The position numbers and the translations under genes were made by a program. Positions 8,148 through 16,954 of a DNA stretch of 45,579 bases are shown here, in pieces. The number at the start of each line of letters is the position of its first letter. The first letter of the stretch is position 1. The notes beneath the pieces were generated by a model. That model had not been told where the DNA came from. It saw only the letters and a program-made list of their open reading frames with translations, and searched no databases. The stretch lies in the NCBI GenBank assembly GCA_003644265.1, contig QNBX01000016.1:1-45579 (forward strand), written 5' to 3'. Source of the stretch: Planctomycetota bacterium (GTDB lineage Bacteria > Planctomycetota > B15-G4).

Positions 8148-9863
8148 ATGGACCCCGCCCTCTCCGAGCTGCTCCTCACGGACGGCGGACTGGCGCCTGA
8201 CGACGTCAAGCACTGCGAGGCGCTGGCCGAGGACAGCGCCCAGAGCATCGATCGCCTGCTGGTGGCCAAGGGCTACATGCAGGAAGGCGAGATGCTCAAG
8301 CTCATGTCGCGCTACCTGGCGTACCCGTTCCAGGCCGACCTGCGCGACGTCGAGGTGCCCAGCCACTTCATCGACACGGTGCCGGTGCACTTCGCGCGCA
8401 GCTTCAACCTGGTGGGCATCGAGCAGCTGGACGGCACGGTGGTCGTCGCCACCTGTCAGCCGTTCGATCTGCACCCCATGGACGACCTGGCCACGTTCAT
8501 GGGCAACGAGATCGACGTGGTGCTGGCGCCCAAGGCCGAGATCACGTCGCTGATCAACCGCGCCTACAAGATGAAGGCGGACGTGGTCGACGAGGCGCTC
8601 TCGGGCATCAGCGGCGACGACGACGATCTGATCAACCTCGACATCGACGATGGGTCCGAGGACCTGTTGGACGTGTCCAACAAAGCGCCGCTGATCAAGC
8701 TGGTCAACATGATCCTGTTCCAGGCGCTGAAGATGCGCGCCTCGGACGTGCATGTGCAGCCCTTCCCGGACAAGCTGCAGGTGCGCTACCGCATCGACGG
8801 GCTGCTCTACGACATGGAGGCGCCGCCCAAGAAGTACCAGGACGCGATCATCAGCCGCATCAAGGTCATGGGCAAGATGGACATCGCCGAGCGGCGCATG
8901 CCCCAGGACGGCCGCGCCACCCTGAGCGTGGGTGAGAGTGACGTTGATGTGCGCATCTCGTCCATCCCCACCACCTACGGCGAGCGCATCGTCATGCGTC
9001 TGCTCGACAAGAGCGCGCGCGTGTACCGGCTCTCCGACATCGGCCTCGACGCCCACAACGAGGAGATCCTGCGCCGCTACGTGAACTACACGCACGGCGT
9101 CCTGCTGGTCACCGGCCCCACCGGCTCGGGCAAGACCACCACGCTCTACGCCGCGCTGACGGAGCAGAACACGCAGGAGAAGAACATCCTCACCATCGAG
9201 GATCCGGTGGAATACAACCTGCCCGGCATCAGCCAGGTTCAGGTGAACGCCAAGAAGGGGCTGACCTTCTCGGCGGGGCTGCGCAGCTTCCTGCGTCAGG
9301 ACCCCGACATCATGATGATCGGCGAGGTGCGTGACACCGAGACGGCGGACATCGCTATCCGCGCCGCGCTCACCGGTCACCTGGTGTACTCCACCCTGCA
9401 CACCAACGACGCCGCCAGCGCCGTGACGCGCATGCTCGACATCGGCGTGGAGCCTTATCTGGTGGCGTCCTCGGTGGTGCTCTGCGTGGCTCAGCGGCTG
9501 GTGCGAGTGATCTGTCCCAAGTGCCGTGAGATGGTGGCGCCCGAGGGCGAGCTGCTGGCCAGCCTGCTCTCGGTTGACCTGTCACCTGATCGCTTTCCCG
9601 ACGGCAAGGTGGCCCGCGGGCGCGGCTGTGACTACTGCTTCGACAGCGGCTACGTGGACCGCACCGCCATCTACGAGATGCTGCCCGTGGACGAGCCCGT
9701 GCGCGTCAACATCATGGAGCGCACGGGCGCCAGCGTGATCAAGCGCGACGCCATGCAGCGTGGCATTCTGCGCACGCTGCGCTCCGACGGTTTGCAGAAG
9801 GTCATCGACGGCGTGACCACCATCGAGGAGATCCTGCGGGTCACCACCAGAGACGAGGTCTGA
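8148..9863 (+). CDS. gspE: Type II secretion ATPase GspE
   Basis: Cytoplasmic hexameric ATPase that powers pseudopilus assembly. The 571 residues comprise an N-terminal MshE/GspE-type domain (about 1-145), an acidic linker (SGDDDDLINLDIDDG) and the secretion ATPase core. Walker A is GPTGSGKTTT (Lys329). The Asp box and Walker B are in DPDIMMIGEVRDTETADIAI, and the His box is HLVYSTLHTNDA. A four-cysteine zinc element is present as CPKC (456-459) and GCDYC (C494, C497), which is typical of GspE and PilB and absent from retraction ATPases. A GGGAG precedes the ATG. The stop is one base from the GTG of gspF. Confidence 0.96.
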   Translation: MDPALSELLLTDGGLAPDDVKHCEALAEDSAQSIDRLLVAKGYMQEGEMLKLMSRYLAYPFQADLRDVEVPSHFIDTVPVHFARSFNLVGIEQLDGTVVVATCQPFDLHPMDDLATFMGNEIDVVLAPKAEITSLINRAYKMKADVVDEALSGISGDDDDLINLDIDDGSEDLLDVSNKAPLIKLVNMILFQALKMRASDVHVQPFPDKLQVRYRIDGLLYDMEAPPKKYQDAIISRIKVMGKMDIAERRMPQDGRATLSVGESDVDVRISSIPTTYGERIVMRLLDKSARVYRLSDIGLDAHNEEILRRYVNYTHGVLLVTGPTGSGKTTTLYAALTEQNTQEKNILTIEDPVEYNLPGISQVQVNAKKGLTFSAGLRSFLRQDPDIMMIGEVRDTETADIAIRAALTGHLVYSTLHTNDAASAVTRMLDIGVEPYLVASSVVLCVAQRLVRVICPKCREMVAPEGELLASLLSVDLSPDRFPDGKVARGRGCDYCFDSGYVDRTAIYEMLPVDEPVRVNIMERTGASVIKRDAMQRGILRTLRSDGLQKVIDGVTTIEEILRVTTRDEV

Positions 9864-9864
9864 A

Positions 9865-11085
9865 GTGCCCGTCTACACCTACAAGGCCTACGACGACACG
9901 GGCTCGGTCAAGGCTGGCATCGAGGACGCCGACTCGGCGCGCGAGGCCCGGCTACGGCTGCGCCGCAAGGGCCTGCACGTCACGGACATCGACGAGATCG
10001 AGTCCAAGGCGGGCAAGGAGCAGTCAGCCTGGACCAAGCGCCGCATGCGCAAGAAGACCATGCGCGAGCTGCCGCAGATCACGCGTCAGCTGGCCACCCT
10101 GCTGCGCTCCGGCATCCCGCTGAACGACGGGCTCAAGGCCCTGGTGGAGCAGGTCGAGTCGCGCACGCTGCAGGTCGTCTTCCGCGACATCCGCGAGCGC
10201 ATCAACACCGGCGCGTCGTTCGCAGAGGCGCTGGAGCAGCACCCGGGCGTGTTCCCGCCGCTGTACGTCTCGATGATCCGAGCGGGCGAGGCCGCGGGCA
10301 ACAGCGACGTGGTCCTGGCGCGCCTGGCCTCCTTCCTCATGCGCCAGGCGCAGATGAAGAACCAGGTCGTCTCGGCGCTCATGTACCCGCTGATCATGCT
10401 GGTCGTGGGCGCGGTGGTGGTGTCGATCCTGATGATCAAGGTGGTGCCGGAGCTGATCGCCCTGGTGGAGGCGCGCGACTCGGTCCTGCCGCTCCCCACC
10501 CAGATCCTCAAGGGCATCACCGAGTTCGTGGGCGACTATTGGGTGCTCATGATCACGGCCGTGATCCTGGCCAACATGGCGCTGAGCTTCACGCGCTCGC
10601 GCCCCGCCGGACGCTACGCCACCGACAAGATCATCCTGAACCTGCCCGTGGTGGGCGATCTGTTCAAGAAACAGGCCATCGCGCGCTTCGCCACCACCCT
10701 GGCCACGCTGCTCAAGACCGGCGTACCGGTGCTCGACGCCATCAAGATCGTGCGCGAGATCATCGCCAACGCCGTGCTGCAGCGCATCCTCGACGACCTG
10801 CACGCCGCCATCCTGCGCGGCGCCGATATCGCCACGCCGCTCAAGAAGAGTGGTGTGTTCCCCCCCGCCGTGGGCTACATGATCGCTGTGGGCGAGCAGA
10901 GCGGTGAGCTCGAGGAGGTCCTCGAGTCCATCGCTGAGGCCTACGAGCTCGAGGTGGATATCGCCACCCAGCGCATGACCGCCCTGCTCGAACCCATCAT
11001 GATCCTGATCATGGCCGGCTTGGTCGCCTTCATCGTGATGGCGATCGTGCTGCCCATGCTCGAGCTCGGCACCTCAAACATCTGA
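9865..11085 (+). CDS. gspF: Type II secretion inner-membrane platform protein GspF
   Basis: Polytopic platform protein around which the pseudopilus is built, contacting GspE. The 406 residues carry two T2SSF repeats. The first starts with the RELPQITRQLATLLRSGIPL motif and the second with KKQAIARFATTLATLLKTGV, and each is followed by hydrophobic helices. The last segment, PIMILIMAGLVAFIVMAIVL, is the usual C-terminal membrane helix. Start is a GTG at 9865, one base after the gspE stop, with GACGAGG in the end of gspE as ribosome site. N-terminal VYTYKAYDDTG matches GspF proteins. Confidence 0.96.
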   Translation: MPVYTYKAYDDTGSVKAGIEDADSAREARLRLRRKGLHVTDIDEIESKAGKEQSAWTKRRMRKKTMRELPQITRQLATLLRSGIPLNDGLKALVEQVESRTLQVVFRDIRERINTGASFAEALEQHPGVFPPLYVSMIRAGEAAGNSDVVLARLASFLMRQAQMKNQVVSALMYPLIMLVVGAVVVSILMIKVVPELIALVEARDSVLPLPTQILKGITEFVGDYWVLMITAVILANMALSFTRSRPAGRYATDKIILNLPVVGDLFKKQAIARFATTLATLLKTGVPVLDAIKIVREIIANAVLQRILDDLHAAILRGADIATPLKKSGVFPPAVGYMIAVGEQSGELEEVLESIAEAYELEVDIATQRMTALLEPIMILIMAGLVAFIVMAIVLPMLELGTSNI

Positions 11086-11101
11086 TCACTGGAGGCCAAC
11101 C

Positions 11102-11545
11102 ATGGTCCGCCCGCTCTACTCCGAGACCCCGTCCCGTCGGCGCCGCGCCGGCTTCACCCTGATCGAGATCATGGTGGTGATCACCCTGATCGGCCTGATC
11201 GCCACCATCGTGGTCCCCGGCGTCATGGAGAAGCTCGAGCAGGGCCGCGTCCAGACCAGCGAGGCCAAGATCACCGTGCTGGGCGGCGTGCTCGACAGCT
11301 ACCGCATGCACCACGGCAAGTACCCCGACACGCTCAGCCAGCTGCTGGAGCCCAACGACAAGAACCTGGGCCAGCCGTACGTCAAGGACCCGGGCAAGTT
11401 CAAGGACGCCTGGGACCGCGACTTCATCTACACCAAGTCCTCCAGCCGCGACTACGAGATCGTTTCCTTGGGTGCCGATGGCCTGGAGGGAGGCGAGCAC
11501 GCCGACGCCGACATCTCCTCCGACAAGAGCAAGATGCTCAACTGA
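11102..11545 (+). CDS. gspG: Major pseudopilin GspG
   Basis: Main subunit of the type II secretion pseudopilus. The 147-residue precursor has a basic leader (RRRRAG) cleaved before FTLIEIMVVITLIGLIAT, with the Glu at +5 after cleavage. The soluble domain contains the GspG signature of a helix then DAWDRDFIYT, and the C-terminal loop LGADGLEGGEHADADI that binds calcium in GspG. A GGAGG lies 6 bases before the ATG. The length is normal. It is the first of four consecutive pseudopilin genes. Confidence 0.96.
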   Translation: MVRPLYSETPSRRRRAGFTLIEIMVVITLIGLIATIVVPGVMEKLEQGRVQTSEAKITVLGGVLDSYRMHHGKYPDTLSQLLEPNDKNLGQPYVKDPGKFKDAWDRDFIYTKSSSRDYEIVSLGADGLEGGEHADADISSDKSKMLN

Positions 11546-11566
11546 GCGGGAGCGGAGCACCCGACC

Positions 11567-12127
11567 ATGGCCCCCCGCCGACACGACCGCGGCTTCACGC
11601 TGATCGAGATGATGGTGACCATCACCATCATCGGGCTGGCCATGTCGGCGATCTTCGGCTTCGGCGGCAACATGCTGCCCCAGACGCGGCTCAAGGGCAC
11701 GGCCATCGACATTGGCGACGCGCTGGTACGCATGCGCACCCACGCGCTGTTCAGCCAGCGACCGGTGGTGCTGGAATACGACCTCGAGCAGCAGGGCCTG
11801 TGGGCCTACTACCCGTTGGAGCTCGACGAGGAGGACTCGCGCGTGCTGGGGCCCGGACAGACCGAGGTGTTGCAGTTCATGCCGACCCGCTCCGGCATGC
11901 GCATCGAGCGGGTGCGCTTCCCGGACGGCAGCGAGCGTGAGGACGGCCTGGTGCAGCTGCCCATCTCGCCCATCGGCACCTGCCCGGCCCACGACGTGAT
12001 CGTGGTCAACCCCGATTTTCCCGAGCTCGAGGTGCTGACCGTGCGCTTCGAGCCCGTCATGGCGGGCTACCACCTGCTGGAAGGACGCCCCGAACGCCTG
12101 GTGCTCACTGATGCCGATTTCCGCTGA
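11567..12127 (+). CDS. gspH: Minor pseudopilin GspH
   Basis: Minor pseudopilin of the pilus tip. The 186-residue precursor has a nine-residue leader, MAPRRHDRG, then FTLIEMMVTITIIGLAMSAI, with cleavage after the glycine. The globular domain is poorly conserved, as usual in this family. The assignment to H rests on position between G and I, on length, and on the phrase ALVRMRTHALFSQRPVVLEY, which resembles GspH. The 3' end overlaps gspI by 17 bases. Confidence 0.82.
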   Translation: MAPRRHDRGFTLIEMMVTITIIGLAMSAIFGFGGNMLPQTRLKGTAIDIGDALVRMRTHALFSQRPVVLEYDLEQQGLWAYYPLELDEEDSRVLGPGQTEVLQFMPTRSGMRIERVRFPDGSEREDGLVQLPISPIGTCPAHDVIVVNPDFPELEVLTVRFEPVMAGYHLLEGRPERLVLTDADFR

Positions 12128-12740
12128 CCGCCGCCAGCCGGCCCCGTCGTCGCGCACGGGTACGACGAGCGCGCGCTCGCGTACGGCGCTGGCTGCGCGC
12201 GCCTCGGCGGGTTTCACGCTGCTGGAGATCATGGCCACCGTGGCCCTGGTCGGCCTGCTCGTGCTGCCCATGCTGGAGGTGCGCGAGCAGGCCACCGCGA
12301 GGGCCTACAAGGCCAGTCGCATGAACGCGGCCATGGACCACGCCGAGCGGCTGCTGGTGAAGTGCATGTCCACCGTCGAGGTCTACGACCGCTACGAGTC
12401 CCCGGTCGAGCTCGACCCGCAGTTCACCTCCATCCTGACGCTCGAGGAGTTCGACGTCTCCACCGGCCTGACCCGCGACGAGGCCGACGACATGCAGGAC
12501 ACCGAAGGCGAGGGCGAGAGCCTGTTCGGCGCCGTCATCCCCGGCGACGCGGGCGGCGGCGAGCTCGACGAAGACGACGAGGAGCGCAACAACCCGCACC
12601 TCATGCGCCGCTTTCGCATCCGCGTCGAGTGGCTGAGCTGGGACGGCGAAGACGACGAGTCCCATGACCACGTCGACCTCGAGGGCTACCTGCCGCGGAT
12701 CTGGGAGCGCGAGCAGGAGCCCGAGGACGCCGACCGATGA
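12111..12740 (+). CDS. gspI: Minor pseudopilin GspI with an acidic C-terminal half
   Basis: Minor pseudopilin that nucleates the tip complex. The 209-residue precursor has an unusually long leader of about 33 residues before G-FTLLEIMATVALVGLLVLPM. GspI is normally about 120-130 residues. Here the extra length lies in an acidic insert that includes EADDMQDTEGEGES and ELDEDDEERNN, and in an acidic tail. The start ATG lies within the end of gspH. A later start nearer the cleavage site is possible, but I see no better candidate. Identity as I rests on gene order and the leader; the acidic insert is the odd feature. Confidence 0.75.
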   Translation: MPISADRRQPAPSSRTGTTSARSRTALAARASAGFTLLEIMATVALVGLLVLPMLEVREQATARAYKASRMNAAMDHAERLLVKCMSTVEVYDRYESPVELDPQFTSILTLEEFDVSTGLTRDEADDMQDTEGEGESLFGAVIPGDAGGGELDEDDEERNNPHLMRRFRIRVEWLSWDGEDDESHDHVDLEGYLPRIWEREQEPEDADR

Positions 12741-13648
12741 GGCGCGCGCAGGCCGGCTTCACGCTGCTCGAGATCCTGGTGGCCCTGACCATCATGAGCC
12801 TGGTCATGGTGGCCCTGCAGGCCGTGCTGCAGACCACGCTGCAGACCCGCGACATGCTGGCCAACGAGGTCAGCGCCGCGCGCGAGGGCCCGGGCATCCT
12901 GGATATCATCGAGCGCGACCTGCGCCGCGCCTGGGTGCTGAACATCCAGGACGATCTCGTCTTCCTGGGCCAGGACCGCACCCTGCTGGGCGAACCGGCG
13001 GACAACCTGGTGTTCATCTCCACCTCGGGCAGCACGGTCACGCGTCGCGTGGGCGAGCGCGAGGCGGCCTCGCAGCTGGTCGAGACCGGCTACCGCTTGC
13101 GGGTCAATCCCGACCTGCCCGACGTGCTGGAGCTCTGGCGGCGGCAGGACTTCCACCTCGATGACCGCCCGCTCGAGGACGGCACCTACGAGCGCCTGCA
13201 CGACCGCGTGATCGGCTTCGACGTGCAGTACTTCGAGGACCTGATCCTGGAGCACGATCCGCTCGACGAATGGGACGCCGAGGAGCGCCACGACCTGCCC
13301 GCCATGCTGATCATCAGCCTGGGCCTCGAGCTCGGCTCCCGCCTGCCTGCCGAGGAGCACCAGGCCGCCCGCGGCGAGAGCCAGACCCGCTGGTACGAGC
13401 GCGTGATCCTGCTGGGCCCCGGCCCCAATCTGGCCATGCGCGTACACCCCTACCCGCCGGAGTTCAGCGGCAGCACCGGTGGCGTCGGCGGCAGCGGCGC
13501 CGGCAGCGATGATGATCGGGAGGAGGACGAACCCGGCGAGGGCCCAAAGGACGGCGACAACCTCTTCGAGGACAACGGGGGCGGCGACGGAAACGACGGG
13601 ACGCAGGACCTGGGCGACCTGCTCGACGGCTTCTTCGATGGCGATTAG
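12737..13648 (+). CDS. gspJ: Minor pseudopilin GspJ with a disordered Gly/Asp-rich tail
   Basis: Minor pseudopilin, 303 residues. The leader MRRAQAG is cut before FTLLEILVALTIMSLVMVAL. A globular domain follows with ARE-GPGILDIIERDLRRAW, which resembles the J family. The last 65 or so residues are low-complexity Gly, Asp and Glu (for example GGVGGSGAGSDDDREEDEPG), which is not usual in GspJ and may be exposed or calcium-binding. The ATG overlaps the gspI stop (ATGA). The cluster ends here: no gspK, L or M follows, and the next gene points the other way. Confidence 0.78.
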   Translation: MRRAQAGFTLLEILVALTIMSLVMVALQAVLQTTLQTRDMLANEVSAAREGPGILDIIERDLRRAWVLNIQDDLVFLGQDRTLLGEPADNLVFISTSGSTVTRRVGEREAASQLVETGYRLRVNPDLPDVLELWRRQDFHLDDRPLEDGTYERLHDRVIGFDVQYFEDLILEHDPLDEWDAEERHDLPAMLIISLGLELGSRLPAEEHQAARGESQTRWYERVILLGPGPNLAMRVHPYPPEFSGSTGGVGGSGAGSDDDREEDEPGEGPKDGDNLFEDNGGGDGNDGTQDLGDLLDGFFDGD

Positions 13649-13761
13649 GCCTGGATCAGCGCCGAAGAACACCCGAGGCTCCGACCCGCTGCGTTGCTTT
13701 GGCCTGTGCGAGAAACAAGGCGCAATCGGAGGCTGCCTCAGGTGGGCATCGCTTCTCGCTG

Positions 13762-15249
13762 CTAGGGAATGGTGTTGAACACGTAGGCCGAGCCGGCCTG
13801 GGTGATGCCGAACGGGTCGTCTCTCCATCCGCCGACGATGCCCCTCCGGCCGTTCTTCGTGATGGCCACGTTGACGCCTAAATTCGTGTCGGACGCGGTC
13901 CCGGCTGGGGCTGCGATGAACTGGATCATCTCACCGCTGGCCAAGTCGAACCTGTACGCAGCACCCTGGCCGCCGTTGTGGAAGGGAGCACCAACGATGA
14001 CCGAGTTCGCAGCGATGCCCACTGAGAATCCGAACCCGTCGCCCGCTGCGGAGTTGTCCGCCGTGAGCATATGGAGCAGGGCACCTGTGCTCACGTCCAC
14101 CACAAACGCCGCGCCTTTACCGTCCACGCCTTCAGCGCCCACGACGGCCTTGCCGCCGCAGATATCGACCGATCGCCCCAAGCGGTCGCCACAGTTTCCC
14201 TGAGGATCGGTCAGTTTGAACGTCTCGGTCCAGATGCCCGTGAGCGGGTTGCGCTTGAAGAGGTAGGCCGAGCCTGATTCGCAGTCGGAATCCCAAGGCA
14301 GCCCGTCATCATTGCGATGGGCACCGACGATGAGGGCCTCACCGTCAATAGCGACCCACTCGCCGAACCAGTCACCGTCACCCGCGGTCGACCCGTCGGA
14401 AGCGGTGAGTTTCTGTAGTTGCGAACCGCTGAGAGCGTCGAAGACATAGGCAGCGCCCCGGTGAGAGCGGTCGAACTTGGCGCCGACCAGCACGATGTCG
14501 TTACTGATTCCGATGGCGTTGCCAAAACGGGCGTCGTAGAACGGATCCTTGGGCAAGAGTTTGCAGACTTGGATGCCGGTCGCTCTGTCAAAGACATAAG
14601 CGGATCCTCCATGCGTGATGAGCTGGTTGTCTGCGGCCGCCCCCACCGCGATCAGCGTGTCGCTGAGGGCGACGTCGAACCCAAAGCCCTTGAGCGGCCC
14701 GGGGTCGTTGGGCTGGAGCATGCCGAGTTCCGCGCCCGTAGCCAGCTCGGTCAAATAGACGACCCCGGAGGCACTGTCGCACCCATAGGCGCTGATCAGC
14801 CCCAGATCGCCGTGCACGGCGACTCCAAAGCCGAACAGGTCCCCGACGTGGGCACCAGATGCGATGACGCGGGTCCCGCCGTCCCAGAAGCTCACCGACG
14901 CAGCGCCATTCACTGGTCGCCGCGAAACGGCGTGCGACACATACCCTCTCACCACCTTGATGACAGCATGCCAGAAGCCTGGAACGTCTGCTGTTCTCAG
15001 CGTGCTGCCTGCGGCCGGGCCCCAACTTTCGAGACACGACGGGCACTCTGGGGCCAAGCAGGCGTCCTCGGGATCCACGACGCCAGCTCCTGCACTGGCC
15101 ATGCCCATGGTGATTTGACCAAGGGGCGTGACAGCGTTCGGTGACACCCAGTTGGCGCGATCCGCGCCGCCCGGGTGGCCGTCCTGGCCACCTGCACCAC
15201 CCAGAGCGAATACAGCAAGCGTACATGCGGAGAAAACCACAGTTAGCAT
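13762..15249 (-). CDS. Exported FG-GAP (integrin-type beta-propeller) repeat protein
   Basis: A 495-residue exported protein of unknown role. A signal peptide is visible (MLTVVFSACTLAVFALGGAGG). From about residue 130 onward the protein consists of repeated blades of the type FGFGVAVHGDLGLISA, FGFDVALSDTLIAVGAA, FGNAIGISNDIVLVGAK, each followed by a GSAYVFD-like strand. This is the FG-GAP pattern that folds as a seven-blade propeller. Cysteines in CLAPECPSC near the N-terminus suggest a small disulfide element. No C-terminal anchor is seen. AGGAG precedes the ATG. The base composition is clearly lower in GC than its neighbours (35 of 60 bases at 14461-14520), hinting at acquisition or relaxed selection. 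Confidence 0.82.
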   Translation of the reverse strand: MLTVVFSACTLAVFALGGAGGQDGHPGGADRANWVSPNAVTPLGQITMGMASAGAGVVDPEDACLAPECPSCLESWGPAAGSTLRTADVPGFWHAVIKVVRGYVSHAVSRRPVNGAASVSFWDGGTRVIASGAHVGDLFGFGVAVHGDLGLISAYGCDSASGVVYLTELATGAELGMLQPNDPGPLKGFGFDVALSDTLIAVGAAADNQLITHGGSAYVFDRATGIQVCKLLPKDPFYDARFGNAIGISNDIVLVGAKFDRSHRGAAYVFDALSGSQLQKLTASDGSTAGDGDWFGEWVAIDGEALIVGAHRNDDGLPWDSDCESGSAYLFKRNPLTGIWTETFKLTDPQGNCGDRLGRSVDICGGKAVVGAEGVDGKGAAFVVDVSTGALLHMLTADNSAAGDGFGFSVGIAANSVIVGAPFHNGGQGAAYRFDLASGEMIQFIAAPAGTASDTNLGVNVAITKNGRRGIVGGWRDDPFGITQAGSAYVFNTIP

Positions 15250-15302
15250 GTCAATGGCTCCTGTGCGGCCCCTGAACGGCGGTGTCAGTAGGGCGCCGCG
15301 GA

Positions 15303-15308
15303 ACTATA
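15303..15308 (-). promoter_or_regulatory. Possible -10 element for the FG-GAP gene
   Basis: On the minus strand TATAGT matches five of six bases of the -10 consensus and lies 53 bases before the ATG. No good -35 hexamer is seen at the right distance, so this is a weak prediction. Confidence 0.3.
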
Positions 15309-15400
15309 GCCCGCCACCGGACTCGTGGGTCGGCATAGCAGCCCTGATCTGCATCTCTCACAACGGACGTCGGAGAAGCGGGCGACTCGGCCTTCCTCGC

Positions 15401-15490
15401 GAGCCGCCTTGTGCACGCGAGCCGCCTTGTGCACGCGAGACCCCGTGTACGCGCGAGACCCCGTGTGCGCGCGAGACCCCGTGTGCGCGC
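15401..15490. repeat. Five tandem 18-bp units in an intergenic region
   Basis: Five head-to-tail 18-base units run without gaps. Two copies of GAGCCGCCTTGTGCACGC (15401-15436) come first. GAGACCCCGTGTACGCGC (15437-15454) follows, then two copies of GAGACCCCGTGTGCGCGC (15455-15490). The two types share the frame GAG-CC-TGT-CGC. There are no spacers, so it is a minisatellite and not a CRISPR array. Function unknown. Confidence 0.9.
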
Positions 15491-15674
15491 GAGACGCCTG
15501 CGGAGGCCCGGGCTGCCACCGAGACGGGCTCGGGCTACCGCGCCCGTCGGCTACGGGCAGATGCCAAGGGGCCAGGGCGCCGAACGCCCGAGCTGCCTGC
15601 TCGCCGATCTGTGGCGCAGACTCCTGGCCGGACTCCAACATCCCGCGCCCTGCCAGACCCCAGCAGGCGAACGC

Positions 15675-16952
15675 TCAGACGGTCGGCGCTTCGATGCGCT
15701 CCAGGCCGGCCATGTACGGCCGCAACACGTCCGGCACCACCACCGAGCCATCGGACTGCTGGTACAGCTCCAGGATCGGGATCAGGATGCGCGGGCTGGC
15801 GGCCACCGTGTTGTTGAGCGTGTGGCAGAAGCGGATGGTGCCCTCGCCGTCGCGGTAACGCAGCCCCAGGCGCCGGGCCTGGAACTCGTGGAAGCGGCTG
15901 GCGCTGTGCGTCTCACCGTAGGCGCCGCGGGACGGCATCCAGGTCTCGATGTCGTACTTCTGGATCTGGGGCTGGCCCAGGTCGCCGCCACACACATTGA
16001 CCACGCGATAGGGCAGCTCCAGCGCGGCCAGCAGCTCCTCGCTGTGCTTGAGGATGGCCAGGTGCTCCTCGCGGCTGGCCTCCTCGTCCGCCGGCAGGAT
16101 CACCACCTGCTCCACCTTCTCGAACTGGTGGATGCGATACAGGCCGCGGGTGTCCTTGCCCGCCGCGCCCGCCTCGCGCCGGAAGCACGCTGAACGCGCC
16201 ACGAAGCGCTGCGGCAGTTCGGCCTCGTCGAGGATATCGCCGGAGTGGAACGCGGTCAGCGGCACCTCGGCCGTGCCCACCAGGTTGAGCCGGTCCTTCT
16301 CAAGCCGGTAGGCCTGATCCTCGCCGCCGGGGAAGTAAGCGGTTCCCACCATGGCCGGGTCGCGCACAAGCAGGGGCACCTCAAAGGGCTCGAAGCCCTT
16401 GGACACCATGTGATCGAAGGCGAAGTTCAGCACGGCGCGGTGCAGCAGCGCGCCGCCGCCGCGCAGCACGTAGAAGCGCGTGCCTGAGAGCTTGACCCCG
16501 CGCTCGATGTCGAGGATGCGCAGGCGCTGGCCCAGATCGACGTGATCAAGGCGCTCGAAGTCGACCTCCGGGATGGAGCCCTCCTCGCGCAGCAGCACGT
16601 TCTCCGCGTCCGTGGCGCCTTGGGGCACCTCCGGCGCCGGGATGTTGGGCACCTGCAGCATGAGCGCCTCGTACTCCACCAGCACCTCGGCCAGGGCCGA
16701 CTCGCCCGCCTGGATGCTGGACTTGAGCTGCCCCAGGGCCGCCAGCTCGGCCGGGCGCTGCTCGTCCGAGAGCTGGCCCAGGGCCTTGCCGCGCTTGCGC
16801 TGCTCGGCCTTGCCGTCCTCCACGCTGCGGATCAGGCGCCGGCGCTCGTCGTCCACGACCACCAGGCGATCGAGGTCCACCTCGATGCGCTTGAGCGCGG
16901 CCCCGGCGCGCACGGCCTCCAGGTTGTCACGGATGACACGGATGTCGAGCAT
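15675..16952 (-). CDS. serS: Seryl-tRNA synthetase
   Basis: Class II aminoacyl-tRNA synthetase charging tRNA-Ser and, in many bacteria, the selenocysteine tRNA. The 425 residues are standard length. The N-terminal coiled-coil arm (about 30-100) is followed by motif 1 around GFEPFEVPLLV. Motif 2 is seen in FRREAGAAGKDTRGLYRIHQF and motif 3 in TLNNTVAASPRILIPILE. The ATG at 16950-16952 begins MLDIRVIRDNLEAVR as in other SerRS. The longer open frame upstream overlaps the preceding gene and is rejected. Only two bases separate it from the stop of the exported protein gene upstream, implying translational coupling. Confidence 0.97.
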   Translation of the reverse strand: MLDIRVIRDNLEAVRAGAALKRIEVDLDRLVVVDDERRRLIRSVEDGKAEQRKRGKALGQLSDEQRPAELAALGQLKSSIQAGESALAEVLVEYEALMLQVPNIPAPEVPQGATDAENVLLREEGSIPEVDFERLDHVDLGQRLRILDIERGVKLSGTRFYVLRGGGALLHRAVLNFAFDHMVSKGFEPFEVPLLVRDPAMVGTAYFPGGEDQAYRLEKDRLNLVGTAEVPLTAFHSGDILDEAELPQRFVARSACFRREAGAAGKDTRGLYRIHQFEKVEQVVILPADEEASREEHLAILKHSEELLAALELPYRVVNVCGGDLGQPQIQKYDIETWMPSRGAYGETHSASRFHEFQARRLGLRYRDGEGTIRFCHTLNNTVAASPRILIPILELYQQSDGSVVVPDVLRPYMAGLERIEAPTV

Positions 16953-16954
16953 CG

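Larger units (their letters stand above)
15250..15674. other. 425-base stretch without a gene
   Basis: The region lies between the 3' end of serS and the 5' end of the FG-GAP gene, both on the minus strand. It holds a possible -10 element (15303-15308), the FG-GAP ribosome site and the tandem repeat at 15401-15490. The open frames crossing it are repetitive Arg- or Cys-rich translations of the repeat. They have no family features, no convincing ribosome site, and overlap real genes antisense, so I do not call a gene. Confidence 0.7.

Noticed and set aside
15401..15490. CRISPR array or small Arg/Cys-repeat protein gene
   Set aside because: No spacers, and the open frames overlap neighbouring genes antisense without ribosome site or family features.
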